A stretch of DNA of 30,160 nt from Deltaproteobacteria bacterium (GCA_020632665.1 JACKFC010000047.1:1-30160), one strand, 5' to 3'. Shown: positions 7,678 to 15,697, counted from the first letter of the stretch. Numbers and translations: made by a program. Notes: generated by a model not told the origin, from the letters alone.

Positions 7678-9018
7678 ATGAGCAAGTCAGAATCCACGTC
7701 TGCCCAGCCTGTGCTGCAAAGCGACCGCGCGGAAAGCGTTTTCAAGGACTTCAAGCCCCCTTACGACGAGGGGCACGCGGTCGTCGAGGCGAGCCGCTGC
7801 TTGTTCTGCGACGAACCGCCTTGCCAGCAGGCCTGCCCGACCAGCATCGATATTCCGCAATTCATTCGGAAGATCGCGACCGGCAACATCAAGGGTTCGG
7901 CACGCACCATCTTCGACGCCAATATCCTCGGCATGAGCTGCGCTCGCGTCTGCCCGGTCGAGGTCCTCTGCGTCGGCGACTGCGTCTACAACCACATGGG
8001 CCAGCCGCCGATCCAGATCGGCAAGCTGCAGCGCTACGCCACCGATATCGCGCTGGCCGAGGGCTGGCAGTTCTTCGAGGCCGGCCCGGACACGGGCAAG
8101 AGCGTCGGCCTGGTCGGCGCCGGTCCGGCCAGCATCGCCGCGGCCCACCAGCTCCGCCGCGCCGGCCACGCCGTCACCATCTACGACAAGCGCGACGTGA
8201 TCGGCGGCCTCAACACCTGGGGCGTCGCGCCCTACAAGATGAAGGCCGAGGCCGCGCTCGAGGAGCTCGAGTGGGTGCTGCGCATCGGCGGCATCGATAT
8301 CCAGCTCGGCATCGGCGTCGGCCCCGGCGAAGGCGACCTGCCCTTCGAGGAGCTCGAGGCGCGGCACGACGCCGTCTTCCTCGGCTTCGGCCTGGGTGAG
8401 GACAGCTCGCTCGAGGTGCCCGGCCAGGATCTCGAGGGCGTCCACGGCGCGGTCGACTTCATCGAGTGCATGAAGCTCGGCGCGCTGGACCTCGGCTGGG
8501 TCAAGCGCGCGGCGGTGGTCGGCGGCGGCAATACCGCCATCGACGCGGTGCGTGAGCTCAAGGGCCTCGGCATCCCCGAGGTCGTCCTGGTCTACCGTGG
8601 CCAGGAGGCCGGAATGTCGGGCTACCAGCACGAGTGGAAGGCGGCGAAGGTCGAGGGCGTCACCGCGTCCTGGGGCAGCCAGCCGCTCGCCTTCCTCGGC
8701 GCCGGCCGGGTGCAGTCGATCCACTGCGCGCGTCTGGACGAGAACAAGAAGGCGACCGGCGATATGTTCACGCTCGGCGCCGACCTGGTCCTGCTCGCGA
8801 TCGGTCAGGGCAAGCTCGGCGAGCTGCTCGGCGGCATCGAGGGCATCGCGCTCGAGCGCGGCAAGGTCGTCACCGACGCCGACGGCGCGACGGGCCGGCC
8901 CGGCTGGTACGCCGGCGGCGACTGCCGCAACGGTGGCAAAGAGGTCGTCAACGCGGTCGACGAGGGCAAGCGCGCCGCGCTCGCCATCGACGCGTACCTG
9001 CGCAACAAGGGGGGCTAG
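7678..9018 (+). CDS. preT: NAD-dependent dihydropyrimidine dehydrogenase, PreT subunit
   Basis: This 446-residue flavoprotein takes electrons from NADH and passes them to PreA for reduction of uracil or thymine (reversible). The N-terminal Fe-S domain has two cysteine sets: C41/C44/C49/C53 (CLFCDEPPCQQACP) and C88/C92/C98/C102 (CARVCPVEVLCVGDC). The FAD-binding Rossmann motif VGLVGAGPASIAAAHQL lies near residue 143 and the NAD-binding motif AAVVGGGNTAIDAV near 278. A closing FAD segment WYAGGDCRNGGKEVVNAV is also present, and length and order match GltD-like PreT proteins. The ATG at 7678 follows a GGAGG-like stretch; the frame is open further upstream but not conserved-looking. preA begins 2 bp after the stop, so the pair is an operon. 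Cytosolic. Confidence 0.93.
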   Translation: MSKSESTSAQPVLQSDRAESVFKDFKPPYDEGHAVVEASRCLFCDEPPCQQACPTSIDIPQFIRKIATGNIKGSARTIFDANILGMSCARVCPVEVLCVGDCVYNHMGQPPIQIGKLQRYATDIALAEGWQFFEAGPDTGKSVGLVGAGPASIAAAHQLRRAGHAVTIYDKRDVIGGLNTWGVAPYKMKAEAALEELEWVLRIGGIDIQLGIGVGPGEGDLPFEELEARHDAVFLGFGLGEDSSLEVPGQDLEGVHGAVDFIECMKLGALDLGWVKRAAVVGGGNTAIDAVRELKGLGIPEVVLVYRGQEAGMSGYQHEWKAAKVEGVTASWGSQPLAFLGAGRVQSIHCARLDENKKATGDMFTLGADLVLLAIGQGKLGELLGGIEGIALERGKVVTDADGATGRPGWYAGGDCRNGGKEVVNAVDEGKRAALAIDAYLRNKGG

Positions 9019-9020
9019 TC

Positions 9021-10343
9021 ATGGACGGCAACCAGATGAAGAAGCCGGCGCGCGTGGTGCCGGACCTGACCACCAACTGCGCGGGCATCGTCTCGCCCAA
9101 CCCGTTCTGGCTGGCCAGCGCGCCGCCGACCAACTCGGGGCCGCAGATCGAGCGCGCCTTCGAGGCGGGCTGGGGCGGCGCGGTCTGGAAGACGCTCGGC
9201 CAGCCGATCCAGAACGTCAGCAGCCGCTTCGGTGGGCTGAACTACGGCGGCAAGAAGAATATCGGCTTCAACAATATCGAGCTGATCACCGACCGCCCGC
9301 TGGAGAGCAACTTCCGCGAGATGCTCGCCTGCAAGAAGAAGTTCCCGAAGCACGCGGTCATCGCCAGCCTGATGGTCGAGACCGAGGCGGAGTGGGAGGA
9401 GTTCATCGCGCGCTCGGTCGACGCCGGCGCTGACGGCCTCGAGCTGAACTTCGGTTGCCCGCACGGCATGTGCGAGCGCGGCATGGGCTCGGCGGTCGGC
9501 CAGGAGCCGAAGGTCAACGAGCGGATCACCAGCTGGGCGAAGAAATACGCCGAGAAGTACAAGCCGGGCCTGCCCGTGCTGATCAAGCTGACCCCGAACG
9601 TCGGCGATATCCTGCCGCACGGCCACGCTGCGCAGCGCGGTGGCGCCGACGGCGTCTCGCTGATCAACACGATCAAGTCGATCATCGGCGTCGACATCGA
9701 CAACTACGTGCCCTACCCGCGCGTCGGCGGTCAGTCGACCAACGGCGGCTATTGCGGCGCAGCGGTCAAGCCGATCGCCCTGCACATGGTCGGCCAGCTC
9801 GCCCGCGACCCCGACTTCCAGATCCCGATCTCGGGCATCGGTGGCGTGGCGACCTGGCGTGACGCGGTGGAGTTCATCCTGCTCGGCAGCACCAGCGTGC
9901 AGGTCTGCACCGAGGTGATGCTCAAAGGCTACCGCATCGTCGAGGACATGATCGAGGGCCTGACCGAGTACATGGCGACGCACGGCTTCGAGACCATCGA
10001 CCAGATGGTGGGCAAGGCGATCCCGGCGTACTCGGAGTGGGGTCTGCTCGACCTGAACTACGAGACGGTCGCCAAGATCGACGCCGACAAGTGCATCGGC
10101 TGCTACGACTGCGTCGCGGCCTGCCGTGACGGCGCGCACCAATGCATCTTCCCGGCGACCGACGGCACCCGCGTGCCGACCATCGACGAGGACGAGTGCG
10201 TCGGCTGCAACCTCTGCCAGATCGTCTGCCCGGTGGTGGATTGCATCTCGATGGTCGAGGTCGACAACGGCTTTGGCGAGGCGACCTGGAACGAGGCCGT
10301 CGCCGGCGAGAAGACGCTTCGGCCGAAGAAGGGCTCGCACTGA
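9021..10343 (+). CDS. preA: NAD-dependent dihydropyrimidine dehydrogenase, PreA catalytic subunit
   Basis: This 440-residue FMN/Fe-S protein reduces the 5,6 double bond of uracil or thymine using electrons delivered by PreT. The TIM-barrel dihydroorotate-dehydrogenase-type domain shows NPFWLASAPPTNSG near the N-terminus. ELNFGCPHGMCERGMGSAVGQ carries the catalytic-loop Cys and His of the family. LIKLTPNVGDI, a GGYCGAAVKPIALHMV stretch and the phosphate-binding ISGIGGV complete it. Two ferredoxin-like 4Fe-4S motifs follow: CIGCYDCVAAC with a later HQC, and CVGCNLCQIVCPVVDC. The C-terminal ~28 residues are a short extension. Spacing to preT is 2 bp. The later enzymes of the reductive pyrimidine pathway (dihydropyrimidinase, beta-ureidopropionase) are not in this window. 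Confidence 0.94.
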   Translation: MDGNQMKKPARVVPDLTTNCAGIVSPNPFWLASAPPTNSGPQIERAFEAGWGGAVWKTLGQPIQNVSSRFGGLNYGGKKNIGFNNIELITDRPLESNFREMLACKKKFPKHAVIASLMVETEAEWEEFIARSVDAGADGLELNFGCPHGMCERGMGSAVGQEPKVNERITSWAKKYAEKYKPGLPVLIKLTPNVGDILPHGHAAQRGGADGVSLINTIKSIIGVDIDNYVPYPRVGGQSTNGGYCGAAVKPIALHMVGQLARDPDFQIPISGIGGVATWRDAVEFILLGSTSVQVCTEVMLKGYRIVEDMIEGLTEYMATHGFETIDQMVGKAIPAYSEWGLLDLNYETVAKIDADKCIGCYDCVAACRDGAHQCIFPATDGTRVPTIDEDECVGCNLCQIVCPVVDCISMVEVDNGFGEATWNEAVAGEKTLRPKKGSH

Positions 10344-10533
10344 GCGAGTCGCGAGCGCCGGGCCTCCGGGCACGTCACGGATAGCGCACGGGAGATGAGC
10401 ACGCCACGGGCGGCGCCGCCGGCGGGGTTCGCGCGCTTGCGGCGGGTGAACGCACGTTCGGCTGGCTGCGGGCGGCGGCCACCGGAGGACCGTTCGGTCC
10501 CTGATGAGCGGCGCCCCCCGAACCTGAAAAATC

Positions 10534-10563
10534 TTGGTGCGACGTCGCGGCGACCGCTAGATT
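10534..10563 (+). promoter_or_regulatory. Putative sigma70-type promoter of the Gly-Ser-linker lipoprotein
   Basis: TTGGTG (10534-10539) and TAGATT (10558-10563) are 18 bp apart. The same layout (TTG..., 18 bp, CCGCTAG.TT) precedes the next lipoprotein gene at 12034. The 10344-10659 gap after preA otherwise holds no gene I can support; its upstream part is only G/C-rich DNA without a clear terminator. Confidence 0.5.
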
Positions 10564-10659
10564 GCGCGCTCCGGGAGCGCCGCGGGGAGGCCGCGGACGC
10601 CTCGGCGCGAGAACGCTGTGCGTTTGTGGTCGCGGAGCCCGCGGCCGAGAGGATCATCG

Positions 10660-11934
10660 ATGCGAATCGGACGAATCGTGTGGATTGTGGCGCTGTGCGC
10701 CGCGCTGGTCGCGGGCTGCAGCGACGACACGGGCTCGGGCGGTGATTCCGCCGCCGTCGTCATCGCCAAGGACGGCGCGGAGCTCGCGGTGCCGGCCGGC
10801 GTCGCTCCGGCCGGAGTGACCCTCGCGGTCGCCAAGTCGACGGCAACCATGGCAGAGGTTCCCGCATGGGCCGACAAGACCGGCGACGTCTTCGCCTTCA
10901 CCCCCCACGGAACAACGTTCGCCGAGCCGGTGACGCTCAAGCTGCCGTACACCGGCGCGGGCGACGTCGTGCTGCGGCTCGCCGACGAGAGCGACACCAC
11001 CTGGGAAGTCGTCGAGGGCGCCACGTTCGCCAACGGCGTGGCGACGGTGCAGGTGACCTCGTTCTCGCTCTACGTCGTCGCGAGCCACTGCCAGAAGATC
11101 TGCGACGCGGCCGAGAAAGCCTGCACCGGCATCGCGACCGTCGCGACCGGCAAGTGCGTCTCGGCTTGCCAGAGCGACAACGTCAAGATCGCCAAGGCTT
11201 GCCTGACGCTCGAGGAGAAGCTCTTCACCTGCTACACGGCCAACACCGACGGCACACAGTTCGACTGTGCCGGCACCGGCCTGCCCACCGCGGCGAACTG
11301 CGCCGCCGATGCGGCGGCCGTGCAAGCCTGCCAGGCGAGCAGCAGCGGTGGCACCGGCTCGGATGCTGGCAGCACGGGTGGCAGCGACAGCAGCAGCGAC
11401 GGTGGCAGCGGCAGCGACGGCAACGGTACCAGCGACGGCGGCGGCAGCAGCGACGGCGGCGGCAGCAGCGACGGTTCCGTGGCCAGCGATGCGGGGCCGG
11501 CCGATGCCGGCTCGTCGGTCGCCTGCCCGTGCTTCGACAAGGCGACGATCGATCAGGCCATCGCAGACGCGAAGGCGGTGAGCGGTGGCAAGCCCGGCGT
11601 CTCGAAGGAAAGCGGCGGCTCGGCAACCGAGTACGCGTATTGCTTCCACCAGAAAGAGGGCACGCCGGCCGACTTCGGCAAGGCCGACAAGGTCAGCTGG
11701 GTGGTCGTCACCGCGCTCGATACAAGCGACAAGGAGGCCTACAACGGCTGGTTCGTCGCCGGTCCGGTCGACGGCAAGGCCAGCTGCCTCGGCGGCAAGG
11801 GCGACAGCAACGCCCCGGCCGGCCCGGCTGAGAAGTTGAGCCAGTCGTTGAGCAGCGATGAGCTCGCGGCGTGCGTAGCCGAGCTGGTCGCGGTCCAGGC
11901 GGAGCAGAAGTGGTCTTGCACCGAGCAGCATTGA
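10660..11934 (+). CDS. Lipoprotein with ZU5-like domain, Cys-rich domain and Gly/Ser/Asp linker
   Basis: The protein has 424 residues. The start is the ATG at 10660, which has GAGAGGA upstream and leads straight into a lipoprotein signal (MRIGRIVW...AALVAGC, Cys about residue 20). Residues ~35-140 form a beta-rich module (GAELAVPAGVAPAGVTLAV, VFAFTPHGTTFAEPVTLKLP, VQVTSFSLYVVAS), resembling the ZU5-like domains often found in myxobacterial surface proteins. A Cys-rich stretch from CQKICDAAEKAC to VQACQ follows. Then comes a ~50-residue linker of Gly, Ser and Asp with GGGSSDGGGSSDGS repeats, probably flexible. The C-terminal ~130 residues start with CPCFDKATIDQAI and contain more Cys; no family is recognised. 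It is likely an outer-membrane lipoprotein of unknown role. It is a single gene with its own promoter; the next gene is also a lipoprotein. Confidence 0.78.
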   Translation: MRIGRIVWIVALCAALVAGCSDDTGSGGDSAAVVIAKDGAELAVPAGVAPAGVTLAVAKSTATMAEVPAWADKTGDVFAFTPHGTTFAEPVTLKLPYTGAGDVVLRLADESDTTWEVVEGATFANGVATVQVTSFSLYVVASHCQKICDAAEKACTGIATVATGKCVSACQSDNVKIAKACLTLEEKLFTCYTANTDGTQFDCAGTGLPTAANCAADAAAVQACQASSSGGTGSDAGSTGGSDSSSDGGSGSDGNGTSDGGGSSDGGGSSDGSVASDAGPADAGSSVACPCFDKATIDQAIADAKAVSGGKPGVSKESGGSATEYAYCFHQKEGTPADFGKADKVSWVVVTALDTSDKEAYNGWFVAGPVDGKASCLGGKGDSNAPAGPAEKLSQSLSSDELAACVAELVAVQAEQKWSCTEQH

Positions 11935-11967
11935 CCGACACGTGCGTGCGCACCGCGGTTTTTGTGC

Positions 11968-11997
11968 TTGCAACGCGTGATGCGCCGCCGCTAGCTT
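11968..11997 (+). promoter_or_regulatory. Putative sigma70-type promoter of the saposin-like lipoprotein
   Basis: TTGCAA (11968-11973) and TAGCTT (11992-11997) are 18 bp apart, mirroring the promoter at 10534-10563 including the CCGC before the -10. A start site near 12004 would give a ~30-base leader. Confidence 0.5.
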
Positions 11998-12033
11998 CGG
12001 CCGTCCTCGACGACCTCTGCCCGGAGTGACGCC

Positions 12034-12582
12034 ATGACCATCCGCCAGCTCTTCGTGCCCACCCTGCTCGCCGCCTTGCTCGCCGCCCCGCTCGCCGGCT
12101 GCGTCGCCGAAGACGGATCGGACGCGATGGAGCTCACCGGCGCCGCGCTGCAGAGCAAGACGTCGGCCGGCGAGGCGGTGACCAGCGCACCGGTGACGAG
12201 CACGACGGTGACCATCGTCGACGTGCCGGTCGGCAGCGAGGACGAGGCGGACGAGATCGCGCAGTCCCGCGGCGGGAAGTTCGGCAAGTGCGGTACCTGC
12301 GTCTTCGTCATCGAGCGGATCAAGAAGGCCACCAACATGCTGCTGCCGTCGATCTGCACCGACTTGGTCGGGCCGGCTCCGGACAAGCTGAAGAACCCCG
12401 TCGCGCAGGCCTGCGGCGGCGTGGTCGAGGCCATCAAGGAACAGTACGGCAAGGGCAACAACCTCTTCGAGGGCTGCTACAAATACGAGGCGTACCAGTC
12501 CAAGGAGTGGGTCAAGCCCTGCCCCTCGCACGTGATGTGCTCGGTCCTGAAGGACTTCGACGGCAGCGCCTTCTGCGACTAG
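12034..12582 (+). CDS. Lipoprotein with saposin-B-like cysteine pattern
   Basis: The protein has 182 residues. The ATG at 12034 has GGAG about eight bases upstream. The signal (MTIRQLFVPTLLAALLAAPLAGC) ends in a lipobox with Cys at residue 23. A Thr/Ser-rich spacer runs to about residue 85. The rest has alpha-helical segments and cysteines in the order C-x2-C (KCGTC), C (PSICTDLVG), C (AQACGGVVEAI), C (EGCYKY), C-x5-C (KPCPSHVMC) and a final C near the C-terminus. This resembles saposin B-type domains (paired CxxC, a middle pair, and a terminal PxxVCxxxxxC). If correct, it could bind lipids or perturb membranes from a cell-surface anchor. The match is by eye only; the middle spacing is longer than in animal saposins. 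It is probably monocistronic, and a repeat remnant follows 6 bp after the stop. Confidence 0.72.
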   Translation: MTIRQLFVPTLLAALLAAPLAGCVAEDGSDAMELTGAALQSKTSAGEAVTSAPVTSTTVTIVDVPVGSEDEADEIAQSRGGKFGKCGTCVFVIERIKKATNMLLPSICTDLVGPAPDKLKNPVAQACGGVVEAIKEQYGKGNNLFEGCYKYEAYQSKEWVKPCPSHVMCSVLKDFDGSAFCD

Positions 12583-12588
12583 AAAAGT

Positions 12589-12610
12589 GGTTCCTGGAAC
12601 CAGATTCTGG
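12589..12610. repeat. Remnant of the CCTGGAACCAAATT end-repeat
   Basis: CCTGGAACCAGATT (12593-12606) differs by one base from the 14-mer present twice at 19687-19714 and once at 26537-26550. It sits just after the stop of the saposin-like gene, exactly where conserved gene order ends and broken genes start. It is therefore probably the trace of one end of the same mobile or MITE-like element. Confidence 0.55.
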
Positions 12611-12719
12611 CGATGCCCGACGTTCCGTGACGCTTGCGGGTTGTCCGCCATCGGTGGGGACCACACCAGTCCCGTCACGACCGCAACGCGCAGCCCCACA
12701 CAACGCCCGTGCGCGCGCT

Positions 12720-12926
12720 CTAGGCCAGCTTCAGACGCACGTTCTGGTCCACGACCTCCCCCGTGCTGAGGTGGTAGTCGACGCCCGCGAGGTACTTCGC
12801 GGTGACCTGGGTCAGTTGCTTTCGCACCGCGGTGGCGCCGAGGAGCTTGCCGATAACCCCGTATTTCACTTCGTACGCGATCGTGAACGTCACCTCCGAC
12901 CACAAGATCCGCCATTTCGGGCTGTA
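12720..12926 (-). pseudogene. C-terminal fragment of a SRPBCC (RatA/polyketide-cyclase-like) protein
   Basis: The minus-strand frame ending at 12720 contains WRILWSEVTFTIAYEVKYG, then VIGKLLGATAVRKQLTQV and AKYLAGVDYHLSTGE. This reads like the last strand and long C-terminal helix of SRPBCC lipid/ligand-binding proteins. The N-terminal two thirds (the hydrophobic-pocket strands) are absent. The frame is open to 13031, but upstream of about 12926 its sequence looks non-native. The fragment lies between the end-repeat remnant at 12589 and the 518-bp repeat at 13053, consistent with truncation by rearrangement. The exact breakpoint cannot be set by eye. Confidence 0.55.
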
Positions 12927-13052
12927 CGCGCCGACGCACTCCGGCCGCGGGTTGCCGCTGGCGGAGCGACTGTTGGCGCCAAGCACCGGCGGCGACGCGG
13001 CGGCTGAGCATCCCGTCGAGCAGCCGCGCAACGATCAGGACAGGGCGCAGCG

Positions 13053-13570
13053 GGACATCCCCAACGTGCCGGCGAGCTGCGAGCGCTGCGGCGGCGCCAC
13101 GGTGCGGTTGCCTGTGCCGCGACTCGCTCCGGCGCGTGTTCGCGGGCCGCCGCGCTCGGGGGTGCGATGACCAGACGAGTCGACAGCGATAGCCGTGGAC
13201 GCAGCGCAGCTTGGATGCGCGACGGATTCGCTTTGCCTTGCGCCCGAGTTTGTGGGCTCGACGCTGCATTTACTCGGCGCGCGGCGGTGCGGACGGTCGG
13301 TCATCTTGCGCCGGAGCGATCTCGGCGACGTGGCTCATGGCGCTACGGAGCCCTCTCGACGGCTCGGCGCAGCGCTTTTTGCCCATAGCACCCAGCGGAG
13401 ATTCGGCCGCGGCTTCCTCCAACCAGGGCTAGCCGCCGCGCGGGGTCGTTGGGGTGATGGTGGCGTGGAGGCGGGCGGCCGCTATCCGCGGTTCCTTATC
13501 GGCTCGCACCCTTGCTTCCTCCCGCTGTTCCGGCTCGACCATACGCCGCTCGCTGGGCTCCGGCAACCGA
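13053..13570. repeat. 518-bp direct repeat, copy 1
   Basis: The sequence from GGACATCCCC to the CGGCAACCGA region is repeated in the same orientation and with no gaps at 18771-19288. About 9 substitutions are visible, mostly in the last 120 bp. A 66-bp part of it (13446-13511) recurs at 26553-26618. Several frames are open but none gives a convincing protein; one holds a CERCGG zinc-ribbon-like pair near the left end. It may be a decayed insertion-sequence end or a repeated non-coding element. The copies bracket the NO-response genes. Confidence 0.85.
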
Positions 13571-13671
13571 GAATTGGGCTCGGCTGGAGGCCTCGGCGCT
13601 GCTGATCATGGGCTCGACGGACATGCCGATCCCGAGGTGTCGACGTGGTCATGGGACGCGCCGACGCCCGG

Positions 13672-14052
13672 TCAGGGCCCGAGCACCTCCCGCTCGAGGT
13701 ACGGGAACAGCTCGCGCTCCTCCCACCGGACATGGGCGTGCAGCCGGTCGCCGAGCTCGGCCAGGTGCGCGGCGACCGGCGCGTCGGCCAGCGAGGTCGC
13801 CACCAGCCAGCGGACCCGCGCGTGGTCGGCGAGCAACCGCTCGCGCAGCAGCGGGTCCCGGATGCGCGGCAGCCAATCGGCCTCCTCGGCGGCGAAGTGC
13901 GGCACGAGCTCTTCGGCCCAGGCCCGACGCAGGCGGTCGAGCGCGGCGGGCCGGTCGGCCTCCTGGGTCGCCGCGAGGCGCAGGGCGCGGGCCAGCGCCA
14001 GCGCCGGCATGTGCTCGCGCGACAGTTCCTGCAGACGGGGGTGCCTGTGCAT
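13672..14052 (-). CDS. Hemerythrin-like (HHE-domain) protein
   Basis: This 126-residue single-domain protein is predicted to carry a di-iron site in a four-helix bundle. Likely ligands are His14 (LSREHMPAL), His52 and Glu56 (VPHFAAEEADWLP), His77 (LADHARVRW), and His107 with Glu111/Glu112 (LHAHVRWEERELFPYLE), in the usual hemerythrin order. Relatives bind O2 or NO, or help repair iron proteins. It is the last gene of a probable operon ric-ywiC-like-hhe transcribed from 15697 leftward, 27 bp after the YwiC-like stop. A role in NO sensing, scavenging or delivery is inferred from the neighbours ric and norR. The cytosolic location follows from the lack of a signal peptide. The ATG at 14052 is preceded by GGAGG-like bases. 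Confidence 0.88.
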   Translation of the reverse strand: MHRHPRLQELSREHMPALALARALRLAATQEADRPAALDRLRRAWAEELVPHFAAEEADWLPRIRDPLLRERLLADHARVRWLVATSLADAPVAAHLAELGDRLHAHVRWEERELFPYLEREVLGP

Positions 14053-14079
14053 GGGCCTCCAGGGCGTTCAAGAAAACGG

Positions 14080-14901
14080 TCAGGGGACGACCGCCACCAG
14101 GGTCAGCAGCGTGAGCGTGCCGGCCACCGCCAGGCCGATGCCGGCCCGGGTCATCTGGCGCGGCCGGAGGGGCACGAGCGCCACAGCCAGCGCGGCCAGG
14201 GCCATGGGCGCCAGGGCCAGGGCCAGCGGCATGGGCAGCAGCCCGGCGCGGTCGACCGCCACGGCCAAGCCCAGGCCGGCCAGCCCGGCCCCGGCCGCCA
14301 CCGCCGCCGGCTCGCTGCGGCCGGCCAGCGCGCGGGCCTTGGCCCCGTGCACCGCCAGGGTCGCCAGGCAGAAGCCCGCGGCCCAGACCAGCCCCCAGCC
14401 GGCGAGCACCGGCGCCGGCCAGCCCGCCGCCGCCAGCACCGGCAGCGACATGGCCACCAGCATCGGCGCGGCGATCAGCTCCGCCCCCAGCGAGCGCTCG
14501 CGGCGGCGGGCGATGGCCGGCAGCAGCAGCCCGAGCAGGGCCAGGGCCGGTGCGCTCCACCACAGGGCCGCGGGACCGGCCCGCAGCAGCCCGCCGGCCC
14601 CCAGCCCGAGGGCGCCCAGGGCCAGGGCCGCGGCCAGCCCCCCGGCCGCCCCGCCGTGCTCGCGCCGCAGCCGCCGGCCACGCAGGCCCAGGGCCACCGC
14701 AGCCGGCTCGTGGGCCAGGAAGGCCAGGGCCGCGGCGCCGGCCAGCAGCCAGGCCGGGCCGCTGGCCGCCGACAACCAGACGGCGCCGACCAGCGGCAGG
14801 CCGAGCTGGACCCAGGCGCCGTGCTCACGGGGCAGGACCCGGCCCGCCGGCAGCCGCGCGCCGGTGCGCGCGGCGAGTTCGCTGGCGTCGGCGGCGCGCA
14901 T
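14080..14901 (-). CDS. YwiC-like polytopic membrane protein
   Basis: This 273-residue, Ala/Leu-rich protein has about eight to nine hydrophobic segments. The N-terminal motif LPREHGAWVQLGLPL (residues 23-37) is the signature of the YwiC-like family (PREHGAWAM...P). Members occur in nitrate/anaerobic gene clusters, for example ywiC beside fnr in Bacillus. LAHEPAAVALG, also typical of the family, follows near residue 62. The biochemical role is unknown; residues E26 and H27 of the signature could bind metal or quinone, but that is speculation. The gene begins 3 bp after the ric stop, so the two are translationally linked. The extreme GC content (runs of GGCC) exceeds that of the 1-10 kb region. 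Confidence 0.83.
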   Translation of the reverse strand: MRAADASELAARTGARLPAGRVLPREHGAWVQLGLPLVGAVWLSAASGPAWLLAGAAALAFLAHEPAAVALGLRGRRLRREHGGAAGGLAAALALGALGLGAGGLLRAGPAALWWSAPALALLGLLLPAIARRRERSLGAELIAAPMLVAMSLPVLAAAGWPAPVLAGWGLVWAAGFCLATLAVHGAKARALAGRSEPAAVAAGAGLAGLGLAVAVDRAGLLPMPLALALAPMALAALAVALVPLRPRQMTRAGIGLAVAGTLTLLTLVAVVP

Positions 14902-14904
14902 GGC

Positions 14905-15633
14905 TCACCCCGCCTGCAGGGCCCGCGGGAACAACACGTTGTTCTCCAGGTGGATGTGCAGCCGCAGGTCCTCGTCCAGCTCGGACAGGCCCTGGAACAG
15001 GCCGCGCCAGGTCGCGCATGCGCCGGGCGGCGCCGTGTAGCCGTCGGTCAGCGCGCGGAGCTTCTCGAGCAGCTCGCCGACGGCCTCGTGCTCGTACAGC
15101 ATCACCCGCACCGGCGACTGGGCGTCCGCGCCGCGACCCGAGCGCATCCAGGGAAAGAGGATCGCCTCCTCCTTGTGCATGTGCGGCAGCAGGTCGTCAC
15201 GCAGCGCCAGCACCGTCTCGAACAGCGCGGGCAGGCGGTCGGGCTGCTTGTGGCCGTGCACCTGCACGACCCGGTGCGCCATCTGCAGAAGCCGGGGCAG
15301 CTCGTCGTCGAGCGGCCGGTGGTGCCGGTCGATGATGTGGTCGATCAACTCGCCCAGCGGGGCCGTGTCCCAGCGCTCGTCGGCGGGCTCGGAGGCCTCC
15401 AGCTCGGCCACCTCGGCCAGCAGCTGGTCGGCCGACACGCCGGCCCGCTCGCACGCCTCGGCCACGGTCCGGCGACCGCCGCAGCAAAAGTCGATGCCGT
15501 GCCGGTGCAGCACGCGCAGGGCCTTGGGCCGGGTGGCGGCCAGGTCGGCGACGGTACAGTCGGCGGTGGTGTAGACCGCGACCGGCACCTCTGCCGGGGT
15601 CGGGGTCGCGTCGTGTGGGCGCTGGGTGTCCAT
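14905..15633 (-). CDS. ric: Iron-sulfur cluster repair di-iron protein RIC (YtfE/ScdA/DnrN family)
   Basis: This 242-residue cytosolic protein repairs Fe-S clusters damaged by nitric oxide and oxidants. The N-terminal ScdA_N domain has the diagnostic FCCGG motif (C50, C51) within RVLHRHGIDFCCGG. The hemerythrin-like domain supplies the di-iron ligands: His in LIDHIIDRHH, VVQVHGH, LPHMHKEEAILFPW, LYEHEAVGELL and LRLHIHLENNVLFPRAL. Length is close to E. coli YtfE (220) with a short N-terminal addition. It is the first gene after a sigma54-type promoter at 15682-15697 and three NorR-type sites at 15742-15798. NO-activated NorR is therefore expected to switch on ric, the YwiC-like gene and the hemerythrin-like gene together. 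The start at 15633 has GGAG upstream (GGAAGGAGACCC). Confidence 0.93.
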   Translation of the reverse strand: MDTQRPHDATPTPAEVPVAVYTTADCTVADLAATRPKALRVLHRHGIDFCCGGRRTVAEACERAGVSADQLLAEVAELEASEPADERWDTAPLGELIDHIIDRHHRPLDDELPRLLQMAHRVVQVHGHKQPDRLPALFETVLALRDDLLPHMHKEEAILFPWMRSGRGADAQSPVRVMLYEHEAVGELLEKLRALTDGYTAPPGACATWRGLFQGLSELDEDLRLHIHLENNVLFPRALQAG

Positions 15634-15681
15634 GGCTTGGGTCTCCTTCCGGCCGGGGGCCGGGGCTGCGAGCGGTCACGG

Positions 15682-15697
15682 AGCAAGCAGCGTGCCA
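15682..15697 (-). promoter_or_regulatory. Sigma54 (-24/-12) promoter for ric operon
   Basis: The minus strand reads TGGCACGCTGCTTGCT, a full match to the TGGCAC-N5-TTGCW consensus: GG at -24, GC at -12, correct spacing. It lies ~50 bp before the ric start, and the activator gene norR is divergent next door. Transcription is expected near 15670. Confidence 0.85.

Noticed and set aside
9451..9500. PreA catalytic loop seemed to lack a Cys (MGSAVGQ instead of MGLACGQ)
   Set aside because: The Cys I take as catalytic is the one in the CPHG segment, which is present (NFGCPHGM); no loss of the active site is evident.
11390..11480. GGCGGCAGCAGCGACGGC-like repeats resembling a short tandem array
   Set aside because: They encode the Gly/Ser/Asp linker of the lipoprotein; units are in frame, without spacers, so not a CRISPR array.
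11944..11967. Possible terminator: GTGCGTGCGCAC followed by CGCGGTTTTT
   Set aside because: The stem is only four to five pairs with almost no loop, and the T run is separated from it; too weak to list.
12587..12769. Short plus-strand frame starting in the end-repeat remnant
   Set aside because: No ribosome site, no recognisable motif, and overlaps the SRPBCC fragment.
10654..13269. An 871-codon minus-strand frame opposite the two lipoproteins
   Set aside because: It runs across two promoters and a repeat border and looks like an antisense shadow.
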